Assembly (NCBI RefSeq): GCF_030065885.1
Contig: NZ_JASJCS010000064.1
Coordinates: 1-35,098, forward strand
DNA length: 35,098 bases
Source: Ilumatobacter sp.
Lineage (GTDB): Bacteria; Actinomycetota; Acidimicrobiia; Acidimicrobiales; Ilumatobacteraceae
Reading direction: 5' to 3'
Part shown: piece by piece, positions 9,432-16,737 of the stretch
Layout of the letters: the number at the start of each line of letters is the position of its first letter
Position numbering within the stretch: the stretch's first letter is position 1
Made by a program: the position numbers and the translations under genes
The notes under the pieces: generated by a model
Seen by the model: only the letters and a program-made list of their open reading frames with translations
Database searches by the model: none
Told to the model about the DNA's origin: nothing

Positions 9432-9923
9432 TCAATCTTGACTCAGCTGCGCATCGACGTCGTCCAGGAGCGCCTCGATCTCGTCGAGCACGGCCTCGAG
9501 CTCGGCGAGCTCCGCCTCGCTGATCGGCGGCTCGACGACCTCGTCGACGCCGCCCTGCTCCGCTTCGTCGGCAGTCGTCGGGGTCGACGGCTGCGTGGTC
9601 GCCGGTGCCGGTTCGAGCTCAGCGGCCGGGTCGGCGCCATCGGTCGTCGCAACGGTCCCGCCGTCGTCGACCTCGCCGAGGTCGACGAGGTCGCCCCCGG
9701 ACGTGGTCACCACCGAGACATCGGTGTCGTCGACTGCGACGCTGCCATCGACGGGCGCAGCCGAGCTCGTCTTCTGCGACGACGTGTCCACGGCCTCGAC
9801 CTGCGACTCGACGCTGGATCCCGTCGTCGCCGTCGAGACGCCCGACGAATCGTCGCCGGAGCCGCAACCGGCGACGACGAAGACCGCCGCCGCGACTGCA
9901 GTCAACGTGCGGTGAGCGCTCAC
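9432..9923 (-). CDS. Putative lipoprotein with acidic low-complexity body
   Basis: 163 residues. A short signal peptide ends in a lipobox-like VVAGC, giving lipid-modified Cys20. The mature part is rich in Ser, Thr, Asp and Val (about 21-120) and looks disordered. It ends in a strongly acidic amphipathic helix, about 133-163, with the E-L-A-E-L-E-A-V-L-D-E-I heptad-like pattern. I recognise no family. The GTG start overlaps the upstream stop by four bases (GTGA) and only 4 bp separate it from the response regulator. It is therefore an integral member of the two-component operon and may be an accessory sensor outside the membrane (inference). Confidence 0.75.
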   Translation of the reverse strand: MSAHRTLTAVAAAVFVVAGCGSGDDSSGVSTATTGSSVESQVEAVDTSSQKTSSAAPVDGSVAVDDTDVSVVTTSGGDLVDLGEVDDGGTVATTDGADPAAELEPAPATTQPSTPTTADEAEQGGVDEVVEPPISEAELAELEAVLDEIEALLDDVDAQLSQD

Positions 9924-10360
9924 TGATCGAGTTCGGCACAGCGGTCGAGGATGTCCTCGACGTGCACCGCTCGTTCGCGGAGTTGCTCGAGCGACATCTC
10001 GCGGATCTGGAGCCGGTTCTGCAGCATCGTGCCGCGGTCCTCCCAGCCGCGACGCTGCGCGTTCTCGACCCGGGCCTGCAGCCAGGCGAGCGAGCCGCGT
10101 GTCTCGGCGTCGCCCTCGAGGCGTTCGATCCGGTTCTGCACACGAACCTGCACGTTCTCGGCGCGCAGGCAGAGCCGCTCGAGACGCTGTTGGATCCGCG
10201 CTGCCTCGTCCTCGGAGGTCTCCGGCGCATCGCTCGACGCCGTCGCCGCGCTCACCGCGGCCGGCGCGACGAGCACGGCACTCAGCCCGAACGCTGCGAT
10301 GGCGACCGAGCGGGCCGCGCTGCGCTTCGGCCCACGTTGGGGGGTGGTGGGGGTTGCCAT
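9920..10360 (-). CDS. Secreted helical (CpxP/Spy-like in layout) protein
   Basis: 146 residues. The N-terminus has a basic stretch, a hydrophobic core (about 19-36) and an A-x-A-type cleavage region near AVSAATA (35-41): a Sec signal peptide. The remaining ~100 residues are charged and entirely helical in character, with heptad-like Leu/Val spacing and many Arg and Glu. Cys64 and Cys141 sit near the two ends and could form a disulfide. I find no sequence match to CpxP or Spy; the resemblance is small size, periplasmic all-helical nature and position as first gene in front of a two-component system. The ATG at 10360 is preceded by a ~70-bp region with an inverted repeat and a phased direct repeat. 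Confidence 0.75.
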   Translation of the reverse strand: MATPTTPQRGPKRSAARSVAIAAFGLSAVLVAPAAVSAATASSDAPETSEDEAARIQQRLERLCLRAENVQVRVQNRIERLEGDAETRGSLAWLQARVENAQRRGWEDRGTMLQNRLQIREMSLEQLRERAVHVEDILDRCAELDQ

Positions 10361-10379
10361 TGGTCTCTCCGTCTGTCGG

Positions 10380-10403
10380 GGGATCCGCCTGTCGGCGGAT
10401 CCC
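10380..10403. promoter_or_regulatory. Perfect inverted repeat upstream of the two-component operon
   Basis: GGGATCCGCC, 4-nt spacer TGTC, GGCGGATCCC. It lies 20-43 bp before the ATG at 10360, so it is either an operator or a 5'-UTR hairpin. The same stretch also reads as an imperfect 16-bp-period direct repeat (CTGTCGGSGGATCC twice). Confidence 0.6.
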
Positions 10404-10433
10404 GGCTCTCGATGGTCACGATCGTCGGCGTTC

Positions 10434-10451
10434 CTAAGGACGCTCTAAGGA
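10434..10451. promoter_or_regulatory. Direct repeat CTAAGGA with 11-bp period, candidate response-regulator site
   Basis: CTAAGGA at 10434-10440 and again at 10445-10451, one helical turn apart. This is the geometry bound by OmpR/PhoB-type regulators as head-to-tail dimers. It lies 74-91 bp upstream of the operon encoding such a regulator and about 87 bp upstream of the divergent MOSC gene, so either could be the target. Autoregulation is an inference. Confidence 0.55.
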
Positions 10452-10525
10452 TCAGCTGTGACGCTCGCCACACGGGCGACCATGGAGAACTGCGCTGCAC
10501 GAACGGATGGTCGCGAGACCGCTGC

Positions 10526-10531
10526 TACGGT
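10526..10531 (+). promoter_or_regulatory. Leaderless -10 element of the MOSC gene
   Basis: TACGGT, 6 nt before the GTG at 10538. Confidence 0.5.
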
Positions 10532-10537
10532 CCGGCC

Positions 10538-11239
10538 GTGCTCACGGTCTCGGAGATCTGGCGGTTCCCGGTGAAGTCGCTCGGTGGCGAGCAGCTCGAC
10601 GCCGCCGACGTCGACGAGCTCGGCATCGCCGGCGACCGGCAGTGGGGTCTCTACGACCCGGCGACCGGCATGGTGTTGACGGCGCGCCGGGAACCCGACC
10701 TGCTGTTCCTCTCGTCGCGTCTCGACGGCGGTCGCCCGGTGATCACCGACGAGCACGGTGCCGTGCTCGCCGACGACGCCGCGCTCTCGGCTCGACTCGG
10801 CCGTCCGGTCGAGCTCCGGGCCGCGTCCGACGGGCCCGGCACGTTCGAGAACCCGATGGACGTCGACAACGAGGCCGACTGGATGCAGTGGCAGAGCTCG
10901 GGCGGCACCTTCCACGACGGCCGCTCGAAGATCTCCCTCGTGTCACGGGCGTCGCTCGGAGAGTGGGATCGCCGGCGATTCCGCATCAACCTGATCCTCG
11001 ACGGCTCGGGCGAGGAGACGCTGGCCGGCGACGTCACCGTGGGCGCGGCACGACTGTCGATCCGCAAGCCGATCGACCGCTGCATCATGATCAGCCGCGC
11101 CCAGCCGGGCATCGACAAGGATCTGAGCGTGCTCAAGCGAGTCATCAAGGAGCGTGACAACAAGCTCGGCATCGGCGCTGTCGTCACTTCCCCGGGGGCG
11201 ATCGCCGTCGGCGACGTCGTCAGCGGGATCGACAGCTGA
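10538..11239 (+). CDS. MOSC domain protein (YcbX/mARC-like)
   Basis: 233 residues. An N-terminal MOSC_N beta-barrel part begins with VSEIWRFPVKSLGGEQL and contains GDRQWGLYD (about 33-40). The MOSC core follows from about residue 100 and holds Cys182 in RKPIDRCIMI, the position that ligates molybdenum in MOSC and mARC proteins. Members move sulfur or reduce N-hydroxylated compounds with a molybdenum cofactor; the substrate cannot be told from sequence. The GTG start is supported by a -10 element 6 nt upstream and by the family start V-x-x-I-W-R-F-P-V-K-S. Reading continues open upstream but there without homology. It is convergent with the LLM oxidoreductase gene. Confidence 0.88.
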   Translation: MLTVSEIWRFPVKSLGGEQLDAADVDELGIAGDRQWGLYDPATGMVLTARREPDLLFLSSRLDGGRPVITDEHGAVLADDAALSARLGRPVELRAASDGPGTFENPMDVDNEADWMQWQSSGGTFHDGRSKISLVSRASLGEWDRRRFRINLILDGSGEETLAGDVTVGAARLSIRKPIDRCIMISRAQPGIDKDLSVLKRVIKERDNKLGIGAVVTSPGAIAVGDVVSGIDS

Positions 11240-11327
11240 TCACGACGCCACGGCCAGCTGGCACGCCGGTTCCGGCTCGCCGCCGGTGCCGCGGCGGACG
11301 CCGCGCGGGACGCGGGGAGCGAGCACC

Positions 11328-12256
11328 TCAGGCATCCGCGACGGCCGCCCTGACCGCCGGGACGGTCTCGCTGAGGTAGGCGTCGACCATGTCGCGGTCG
11401 AGCGGCGCGCGGACGGCGACGTTGACCATGTCCGCACCGGCGTCCCGGGGTACTCGAGGAGGCGCTGCACGGCGTCCTCCGGGCTGCCGTTGAGCGATCC
11501 ACCCGACACCCGCTCCCACATCGGGCCCCACTGGGCCGCGAGGTCCGCGTGGGAGCGACCGAGGTCGAACATGACGTTGATCGACCGCTCGATCGTCGAC
11601 GGGTCGCGGCCCAGGTCGGCGCAGTGAGCGTCGAGCACGTCGTTGAGGCGACCGAACTCGTCGGGTGAGATGTACGCCGCGTTCCATCCGTCCGCGCATC
11701 GAGCGGCGATCCGCAGCGTCCGCTTCTCGCCGACGCCGCCGATCCAGAGCGGCATCGTGCCGCCCACCGGCGCCGGGAGCATCGACGCGTTCGAAGCCCG
11801 GAAGTACTCGCCGTCGTGGGTGGTGCGATCGTTCGTGAAGTAGCTCGTGATCAGGCCGGCGGCCTCGTCGAGCATGTCGAGCCGCTCCCCCACCGACGGG
11901 AAGTCGTAGCCGTACGCCTCGGCTTCCCACTCGTGCCACCCGCCGCCGAGCCCGAGCTCGAAGCGTCCGCCCGAGATGTGATCGATCGTCGTCGCTGCCT
12001 TCGCCAGGAGCCCCGGGTTGCGGTACCCGACGTAGAACACGAGGCAGCCGAGGCGGGCGCGCTGCGTGTCGGCCGCCAGCGCGCCGAGGCACGCGATCGC
12101 CTCGAAGTGCGGGATCGTGCCGCCGGCGGGTGGCGCCTCGTAGAGGTGATCCCAGACCGAGATCCAGTCGAGACCCTCGTCGTCGGCGCGGCGCCACAGC
12201 GCCCGCATCTCGTCCATCGACATGTTCTGCTGACCGATGTGCACCCCGAGCTGCAT
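11328..12256 (-). pseudogene. LLM-class (probably F420-dependent) oxidoreductase with a frameshift near its 3' end
   Basis: The N-terminal ~270 residues form a luciferase-like TIM barrel: MQLGVHIGQQ, ISVWDHLYE, the YVGYRNPGLLAKAATTIDHISGG core and FELGLGGGWHEWE. These features are typical of actinobacterial F420-dependent oxidoreductases. At the run CCCGGGG (11444-11450) the frame breaks: the natural C-terminus, ADMVNVAVRAPLDRDMVDAY and on to a stop at 11328, is in another frame. Restoring one base there yields an unbroken 309-residue protein of normal family length. As read, the first frame would instead continue to 11240 with an Arg/Ser-rich tail of no family resemblance. The break could be a sequencing error in a G/C run or a real recent mutation. 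The ATG at 12256 has a TACGTT -10 element 7 nt upstream. Confidence 0.85.
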
Positions 12257-12263
12257 CTGCTCG

Positions 12264-12269
12264 AACGTA
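12264..12269 (-). promoter_or_regulatory. Leaderless -10 element of the LLM oxidoreductase gene
   Basis: TACGTT on the minus strand, 7 nt before the ATG at 12256. Confidence 0.5.
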
Positions 12270-12337
12270 GCCAGTCGTACCGGGTCGTCCGACGCCGGCG
12301 ATCGACGTCGCGTCGTGCGAGGGCGGGCAGACGATCG

Positions 12338-13204
12338 TCAGGCGACCCGCAGGCGCTCGGCCAGCTCGTCGACCGCCGGGTCGTGGACCGAGCCGGCACG
12401 GGTCGCCAGCACGAGCTGGCGGCGGACGAGCTCGGGCCCGATCACCACGTCGACGCGTTCGAACGACGCGTCGACCGGGAGGACGGTCCATCCCAGGCCG
12501 AGCACCACCATCTGGAGCAGGACGTCGGGTTGGTGGCTCTCGGCTGCGATCCGAACCGGCGCGCCGAGCTCGCCGAGACGCTCGGTGATCCGGTGCCGGG
12601 TGTGCGAACCCGACGGGAACAGCAACCACGGCCCCCACGACGACGGGGCGCCGATCGTCGTTCCGGCAGGTGCGACCACGGCGAGCGGCTCGCTCCGCAG
12701 CTCTGCGAGCTCGACGCCGGGCCGTGGCTCGGGAGGTTCGACGCACACCACGAGGTCGAGATCGCCGTCCCGCAGCGCGTCGAGCAGCCGCGCCGACGGC
12801 GACACCGACAGCAGCAGCTCGACGGCGGGCCGTTCCGCGCGGAACGTTCGCAGCACATTCGGGAAGTGCACGACGGCCGCCACGTCGATCATGCCGACCC
12901 GTACCCGGCCGGCCCGGGCCGTCTGCATCCGATCCGACCACTCGAGGAGGTCACGCGTCAGCCCGACGACCCGGCGGGCGTGATCGAGCACGGGCGTCGC
13001 CGCCGGCCGCAGCACCCGGCGCCGCCCCGCTGGTTCGAAGAGGCTGACGCCGACACGTCGCTCGAGCTCGGCGAGCCCCTGCGACAGCGCCGAGGCGCTG
13101 ACGCCCATGCGGTCGGCCGCACGTGCCCAGGTCGACGACTCGGCGACGGCGACGAGGTACTCGAGCTGCCGGATCGAGATGTCGGGGAGCATGGGCGCCT
13201 GCAC
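12338..13204 (-). CDS. LysR-family transcriptional regulator
   Basis: 288 residues, normal LysR length. The winged helix-turn-helix spans about 9-68 with the family pattern IRQLEYLVAVAESSTWARAA, ASALSQGLAELERRVGVSLFE; a linker helix follows, then a periplasmic-binding-like effector domain (about 97-285) with RVGMIDVAAV and DGDLDLVVC. The effector is unknown. The GTG at 13204 is preferred over ATG Met5 because a TATTCT -10 element lies 7 nt upstream. It is divergent from inositol-3-phosphate synthase with 70 bp between start codons, the usual layout of a LysR regulator and its target; regulation of that gene is an inference. Confidence 0.93.
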   Translation of the reverse strand: MQAPMLPDISIRQLEYLVAVAESSTWARAADRMGVSASALSQGLAELERRVGVSLFEPAGRRRVLRPAATPVLDHARRVVGLTRDLLEWSDRMQTARAGRVRVGMIDVAAVVHFPNVLRTFRAERPAVELLLSVSPSARLLDALRDGDLDLVVCVEPPEPRPGVELAELRSEPLAVVAPAGTTIGAPSSWGPWLLFPSGSHTRHRITERLGELGAPVRIAAESHQPDVLLQMVVLGLGWTVLPVDASFERVDVVIGPELVRRQLVLATRAGSVHDPAVDELAERLRVA

Positions 13205-13211
13205 CCTGCGC

Positions 13212-13217
13212 AGAATA
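13212..13217 (-). promoter_or_regulatory. Leaderless -10 element of the LysR gene
   Basis: TATTCT on the minus strand, 7 nt before the GTG at 13204; it supports that start over ATG at 13192. Confidence 0.5.
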
Positions 13218-13261
13218 GTTCAGAGTTGCTTCACTCATGCGTCGGCGACGACGGATTCCCT

Positions 13262-13267
13262 TACGAT
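13262..13267 (+). promoter_or_regulatory. Leaderless -10 element of inositol-3-phosphate synthase
   Basis: TACGAT, 7 nt before the ATG at 13275. The 44 bp between it and the divergent LysR -10 would hold any shared operator. Confidence 0.5.
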
Positions 13268-13274
13268 TCAGGGT

Positions 13275-14594
<1,320 letters not shown>

Positions 14595-14618
14595 CGATCA
14601 CCCCCATCTCAGGTTGTG

Positions 14619-14643
14619 TCAGGTCGTGTCTGACACCTCCTGA
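14619..14643. repeat. Imperfect palindrome at the end of the cyclo-ligase gene (copy c)
   Basis: 25 bp centred on T14631, from TCAGGTC to CCTCCTGA, with two mismatched pairs. The outer TCA at 14619-14621 is the cyclo-ligase stop codon, so the palindrome encodes that protein's last residues (QEVSDTT). It also lies 24 bp past the convergent inositol-3-phosphate synthase stop. The centre GTGTC-T-GACAC and the flanking CCTNCTG-AAC match the ilvB/ilvN palindrome. Confidence 0.7.
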
Positions 14644-15194
14644 AACGGGGTGGCGTCGGTGATCACGAGATCGACGCGGACGTCGTGCGGCTCGATCGGC
14701 AGTTCGGCGACAACCTGGGGCTCGAAGCCGACACCGATCGTGGTGCAGTCGTGGCGTGTCCGGGCCAGGAAGCGGTCGTACCAGCCGCCGCCCTGGCCGA
14801 GGCGGTCGCCGGCCAGGGAGAACGCGAGCCCGGGAACGATCACGACGTCGACCCGGCTCGGATCGTCGGGCGGATGGGCGGCCGGATCGGCGTCGGGAAC
14901 GATGACCTGCTTGCCCTCGGCACGGCACCACTCGATGAACGGGGCCGTGATCGGCTCGCCCGGCACCGAGTCGAACACCATGACCACGGTGGCGCGGGCC
15001 ACCTCGGGCCGCGCCCGGACGTGGCGCCACAACCGAGCCGAACGTTCCGCACGGTCGGGGAGCGCCCTCCGTATCGCTCGCATCTCGCGCCGCAGGGCCC
15101 GCTTCGCGTCGTCGATGCCGGTCGTGGCCTCCGCGCTCGCCGCGTCGCCGATCGCGCCGGGTCGCCTGGATGGGTGGTTGATCGGGTCCGGCAC
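14619..15194 (-). CDS. 5-formyltetrahydrofolate cyclo-ligase family protein
   Basis: ATP-dependent conversion of 5-formyl-THF to 5,10-methenyl-THF, returning a storage folate to the C1 pool. 191 residues. After a non-conserved N-terminus (1-27) comes the typical K-R-A-L-R-R-E-M-R helix; VMVFDSVPGEPIT lies near 72-84, and the C-terminal signature VDVVIVPGLAFSLAGDRLGQ with GGGWYDR (about 115-141) includes the G-x-G-G-G-x-Y-D-R nucleotide/folate-binding motif. The GTG at 15194 is supported by TAGATT 8 nt upstream. It is divergent from the flavin reductase gene, with their -10 elements physically overlapping. Its stop lies inside palindrome c. Confidence 0.92.
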   Translation of the reverse strand: MPDPINHPSRRPGAIGDAASAEATTGIDDAKRALRREMRAIRRALPDRAERSARLWRHVRARPEVARATVVMVFDSVPGEPITAPFIEWCRAEGKQVIVPDADPAAHPPDDPSRVDVVIVPGLAFSLAGDRLGQGGGWYDRFLARTRHDCTTIGVGFEPQVVAELPIEPHDVRVDLVITDATPFQEVSDTT

Positions 15195-15202
15195 GCTCGC
15201 GG

Positions 15203-15212
15203 AATCTAGTGT
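15203..15212. promoter_or_regulatory. Overlapping divergent leaderless -10 elements
   Basis: The 10 bases AATCTAGTGT contain TAGATT on the minus strand (15208-15203, 8 nt before the cyclo-ligase GTG) and TAGTGT on the plus strand (15207-15212, 7 nt before the flavin-reductase GTG). They share bases 15207-15208, so RNA polymerase could open only one promoter at a time. Confidence 0.55.
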
Positions 15213-15219
15213 CGGTCAC

Positions 15220-15741
15220 GTGACGGACGCCGCAGACCACTCTTTCGACAGCCAGGAGTTCCGGACCGTGCTCGGGCACTTCCCGACCGGGGTCACCATC
15301 GTCTCGGGCATGCACGACGACGAACCGGTCGGGTTCACGATCGGCTCGTTCACGTCGGTCTCCCTCGACCCGCCGCTGGTGGGCTTCCTACCGATGAAGG
15401 ACAGCGAGACGTGGGCGTCGATGGCGAAGGGCGGGTCCTTCTGCGTCAACGTGCTGTCGCGCGACCAGGCCGACCTCTGCTGGAAGTTCGCCAAGAGCGA
15501 CGACGAGGAGCACCGCTACGACGAGGTGAAGTGGCACCCCGCGCCCACTGGATCGCCGATCATCGACCGCGCCGTCGCGTGGATCGACTGCAACGTCGAG
15601 GAGGTCTACGAGATGGGCGACCACTACTTCGTGCTGGGCCGCGTCGTCGCGCTCGACGCCGACGCCGACCAGAACGGCGAGGGCCCGTTCCCGCTCCTGT
15701 TCTTCAAGGGCACGCTCGGCGGATTCGCCGCCGAGGGGTAG
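15220..15741 (+). CDS. Flavin reductase family protein (FMN-binding split barrel)
   Basis: 173 residues, the size of the flavin reductase-like domain family that reduces FMN or FAD with NAD(P)H, often to feed a two-component monooxygenase. Recognisable blocks: LGHFPTGVTIVSG (about 16-28), GFTIGSFTSVSLDPPLVGF with the flavin-contacting T-x-x-S-x-x-S-V-S-L-x-P-P, FCVNVLSRDQ, and near the end HYFVLGRVV followed by PLLFFKG. The partner oxygenase is not in the window apart from the distant LLM oxidoreductase. The GTG at 15220 is chosen for its TAGTGT -10 element 7 nt upstream. Confidence 0.9.
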   Translation: MTDAADHSFDSQEFRTVLGHFPTGVTIVSGMHDDEPVGFTIGSFTSVSLDPPLVGFLPMKDSETWASMAKGGSFCVNVLSRDQADLCWKFAKSDDEEHRYDEVKWHPAPTGSPIIDRAVAWIDCNVEEVYEMGDHYFVLGRVVALDADADQNGEGPFPLLFFKGTLGGFAAEG

Positions 15742-15821
15742 GGGCCACGTCGGTCCGCCGCTTCACGCCGCGCAGGACCGGCCGAGGAGCGGCGCCATCC
15801 CCGTCCTGCGAAGATGACGGG

Positions 15822-16157
15822 ATGAGCGACGATGTGAAGCGCAGTTGGCAGGCGCTCGGCGAGCAGATGAGCGCGCTCGGCTCGCTCGTGCACGAGCGGC
15901 TGAGCGCGCCGGGCGACGACCGTGACGGCGGGGGACGGGCCGACGGCGCGACCGAACAGATCAGGGCAGCCCTCGAGGACGTGGTGGTCGCCACCCGCCA
16001 GCTCGGCGAGCGGATCGGCGATGTCGCTCGCGACGAGGACGTCCGTGCGACCGCGACCGACACGATGGGCTCCCTCGACGACGCGCTCCGCGCGACCGTC
16101 GACCTGATCACCGAGCGGATCGAGGACGTCGTCGGGACGGCATCCGACGACGAGTGA
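15822..16157 (+). CDS. Small helical protein of unknown function
   Basis: 111 residues, no signal peptide or membrane segment. It is predicted to be helical throughout: a first helix at about 4-28 (SWQALGEQMSALGSLVHERL), a Gly/Asp-rich break at 30-42, then long amphipathic helices at about 44-68 and 78-105, ending in an acidic tail. The pattern suggests a coiled coil or small oligomer. I do not recognise a family. The ATG at 15822 is 80 bp after the flavin reductase stop and has no clear TANNNT element, so it may belong to that transcript. It is followed after 70 bp by the DUF3054 gene. Confidence 0.65.
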   Translation: MSDDVKRSWQALGEQMSALGSLVHERLSAPGDDRDGGGRADGATEQIRAALEDVVVATRQLGERIGDVARDEDVRATATDTMGSLDDALRATVDLITERIEDVVGTASDDE

Positions 16158-16227
16158 ACGAGCCCACGCCGGGTCCGGTCGCGGCCGGAGCGCCCGAAGC
16201 ACGCCGGATCCCGGCACACTGACCTCC

Positions 16228-16620
16228 ATGGCCGCTGAACGTCGCCACGCCCTGGCCGTCGGCATCGACACGTTCGCCGTCGTGCTGTTCGTGGCGATCG
16301 GCCGTCGCAGCCACGACGAAGGGTCGGCGCTGAGCGCCACGATCGAGACCGCGCTCCCGTTCCTGATCGGCCTGGCGGTGGCGTGGGTGCTCGTGCGAGC
16401 GTGGCGGCACCCGCTGGCGATCCGTGTCGGGCTGGCGATCTGGCCGATCACGGTCCTGGTCGGCATGATCGCACGCCGGACGCTCTTCGACCGCGGTACG
16501 GCGACGTCATTCGTGATCGTGGCGACGCTGGTCCTCGGGGCCTTGCTGGTCGGCTGGCGCGTCGGTGCGCGGCAGCTGCTCGGCCGGAGGCCGAGTCCGG
16601 CCCGACTCGGCATCCGCTGA
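16228..16620 (+). CDS. DUF3054-like integral membrane protein
   Basis: 130 residues with about four hydrophobic segments (approximately 8-25, 39-57, 66-86 and 95-113). The phrase AVVLFVAIGRRSHDEG near the first segment, PFLIGLAVAWVLVRAW near the second, and VGMIARRTLFDRGTATSFV leading into VLGALLVGWR are characteristic of the actinobacterial DUF3054 family, whose function is unknown. It ends with a short basic tail. Neighbours (a helical protein before, a diguanylate cyclase after) do not suggest a role. Confidence 0.8.
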   Translation: MAAERRHALAVGIDTFAVVLFVAIGRRSHDEGSALSATIETALPFLIGLAVAWVLVRAWRHPLAIRVGLAIWPITVLVGMIARRTLFDRGTATSFVIVATLVLGALLVGWRVGARQLLGRRPSPARLGIR

Positions 16621-16717
16621 GCCCGGCGCATCGCGGCCCGATACCTGGCACGACACAGCCGATCCCGGACTGTCCCAGCCATGTCTCCCCTGTTCGTGCG
16701 CGGCATCGTGGTCACGC

Positions 16718-16737
16718 GGATCACCACGAGGTGATCC
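16718..16737 (+). promoter_or_regulatory. Hairpin covering the Shine-Dalgarno of the diguanylate cyclase gene
   Basis: GGATCACC and GGTGATCC form a perfect 8-bp stem with a 4-nt loop (ACGA), ending exactly one base before the GTG start. The only plausible Shine-Dalgarno sequence, GAGGTG (16728-16733), lies in the loop end and 3' arm. In mRNA the hairpin would hide it; alternatively the DNA palindrome is an operator. Confidence 0.5.

Noticed and set aside
11240-11327. C-terminal tail of the LLM oxidoreductase in its first frame
   Set aside because: The tail is Arg/Ser/Pro-rich and unrelated to the family, while the proper C-terminus exists in another frame.
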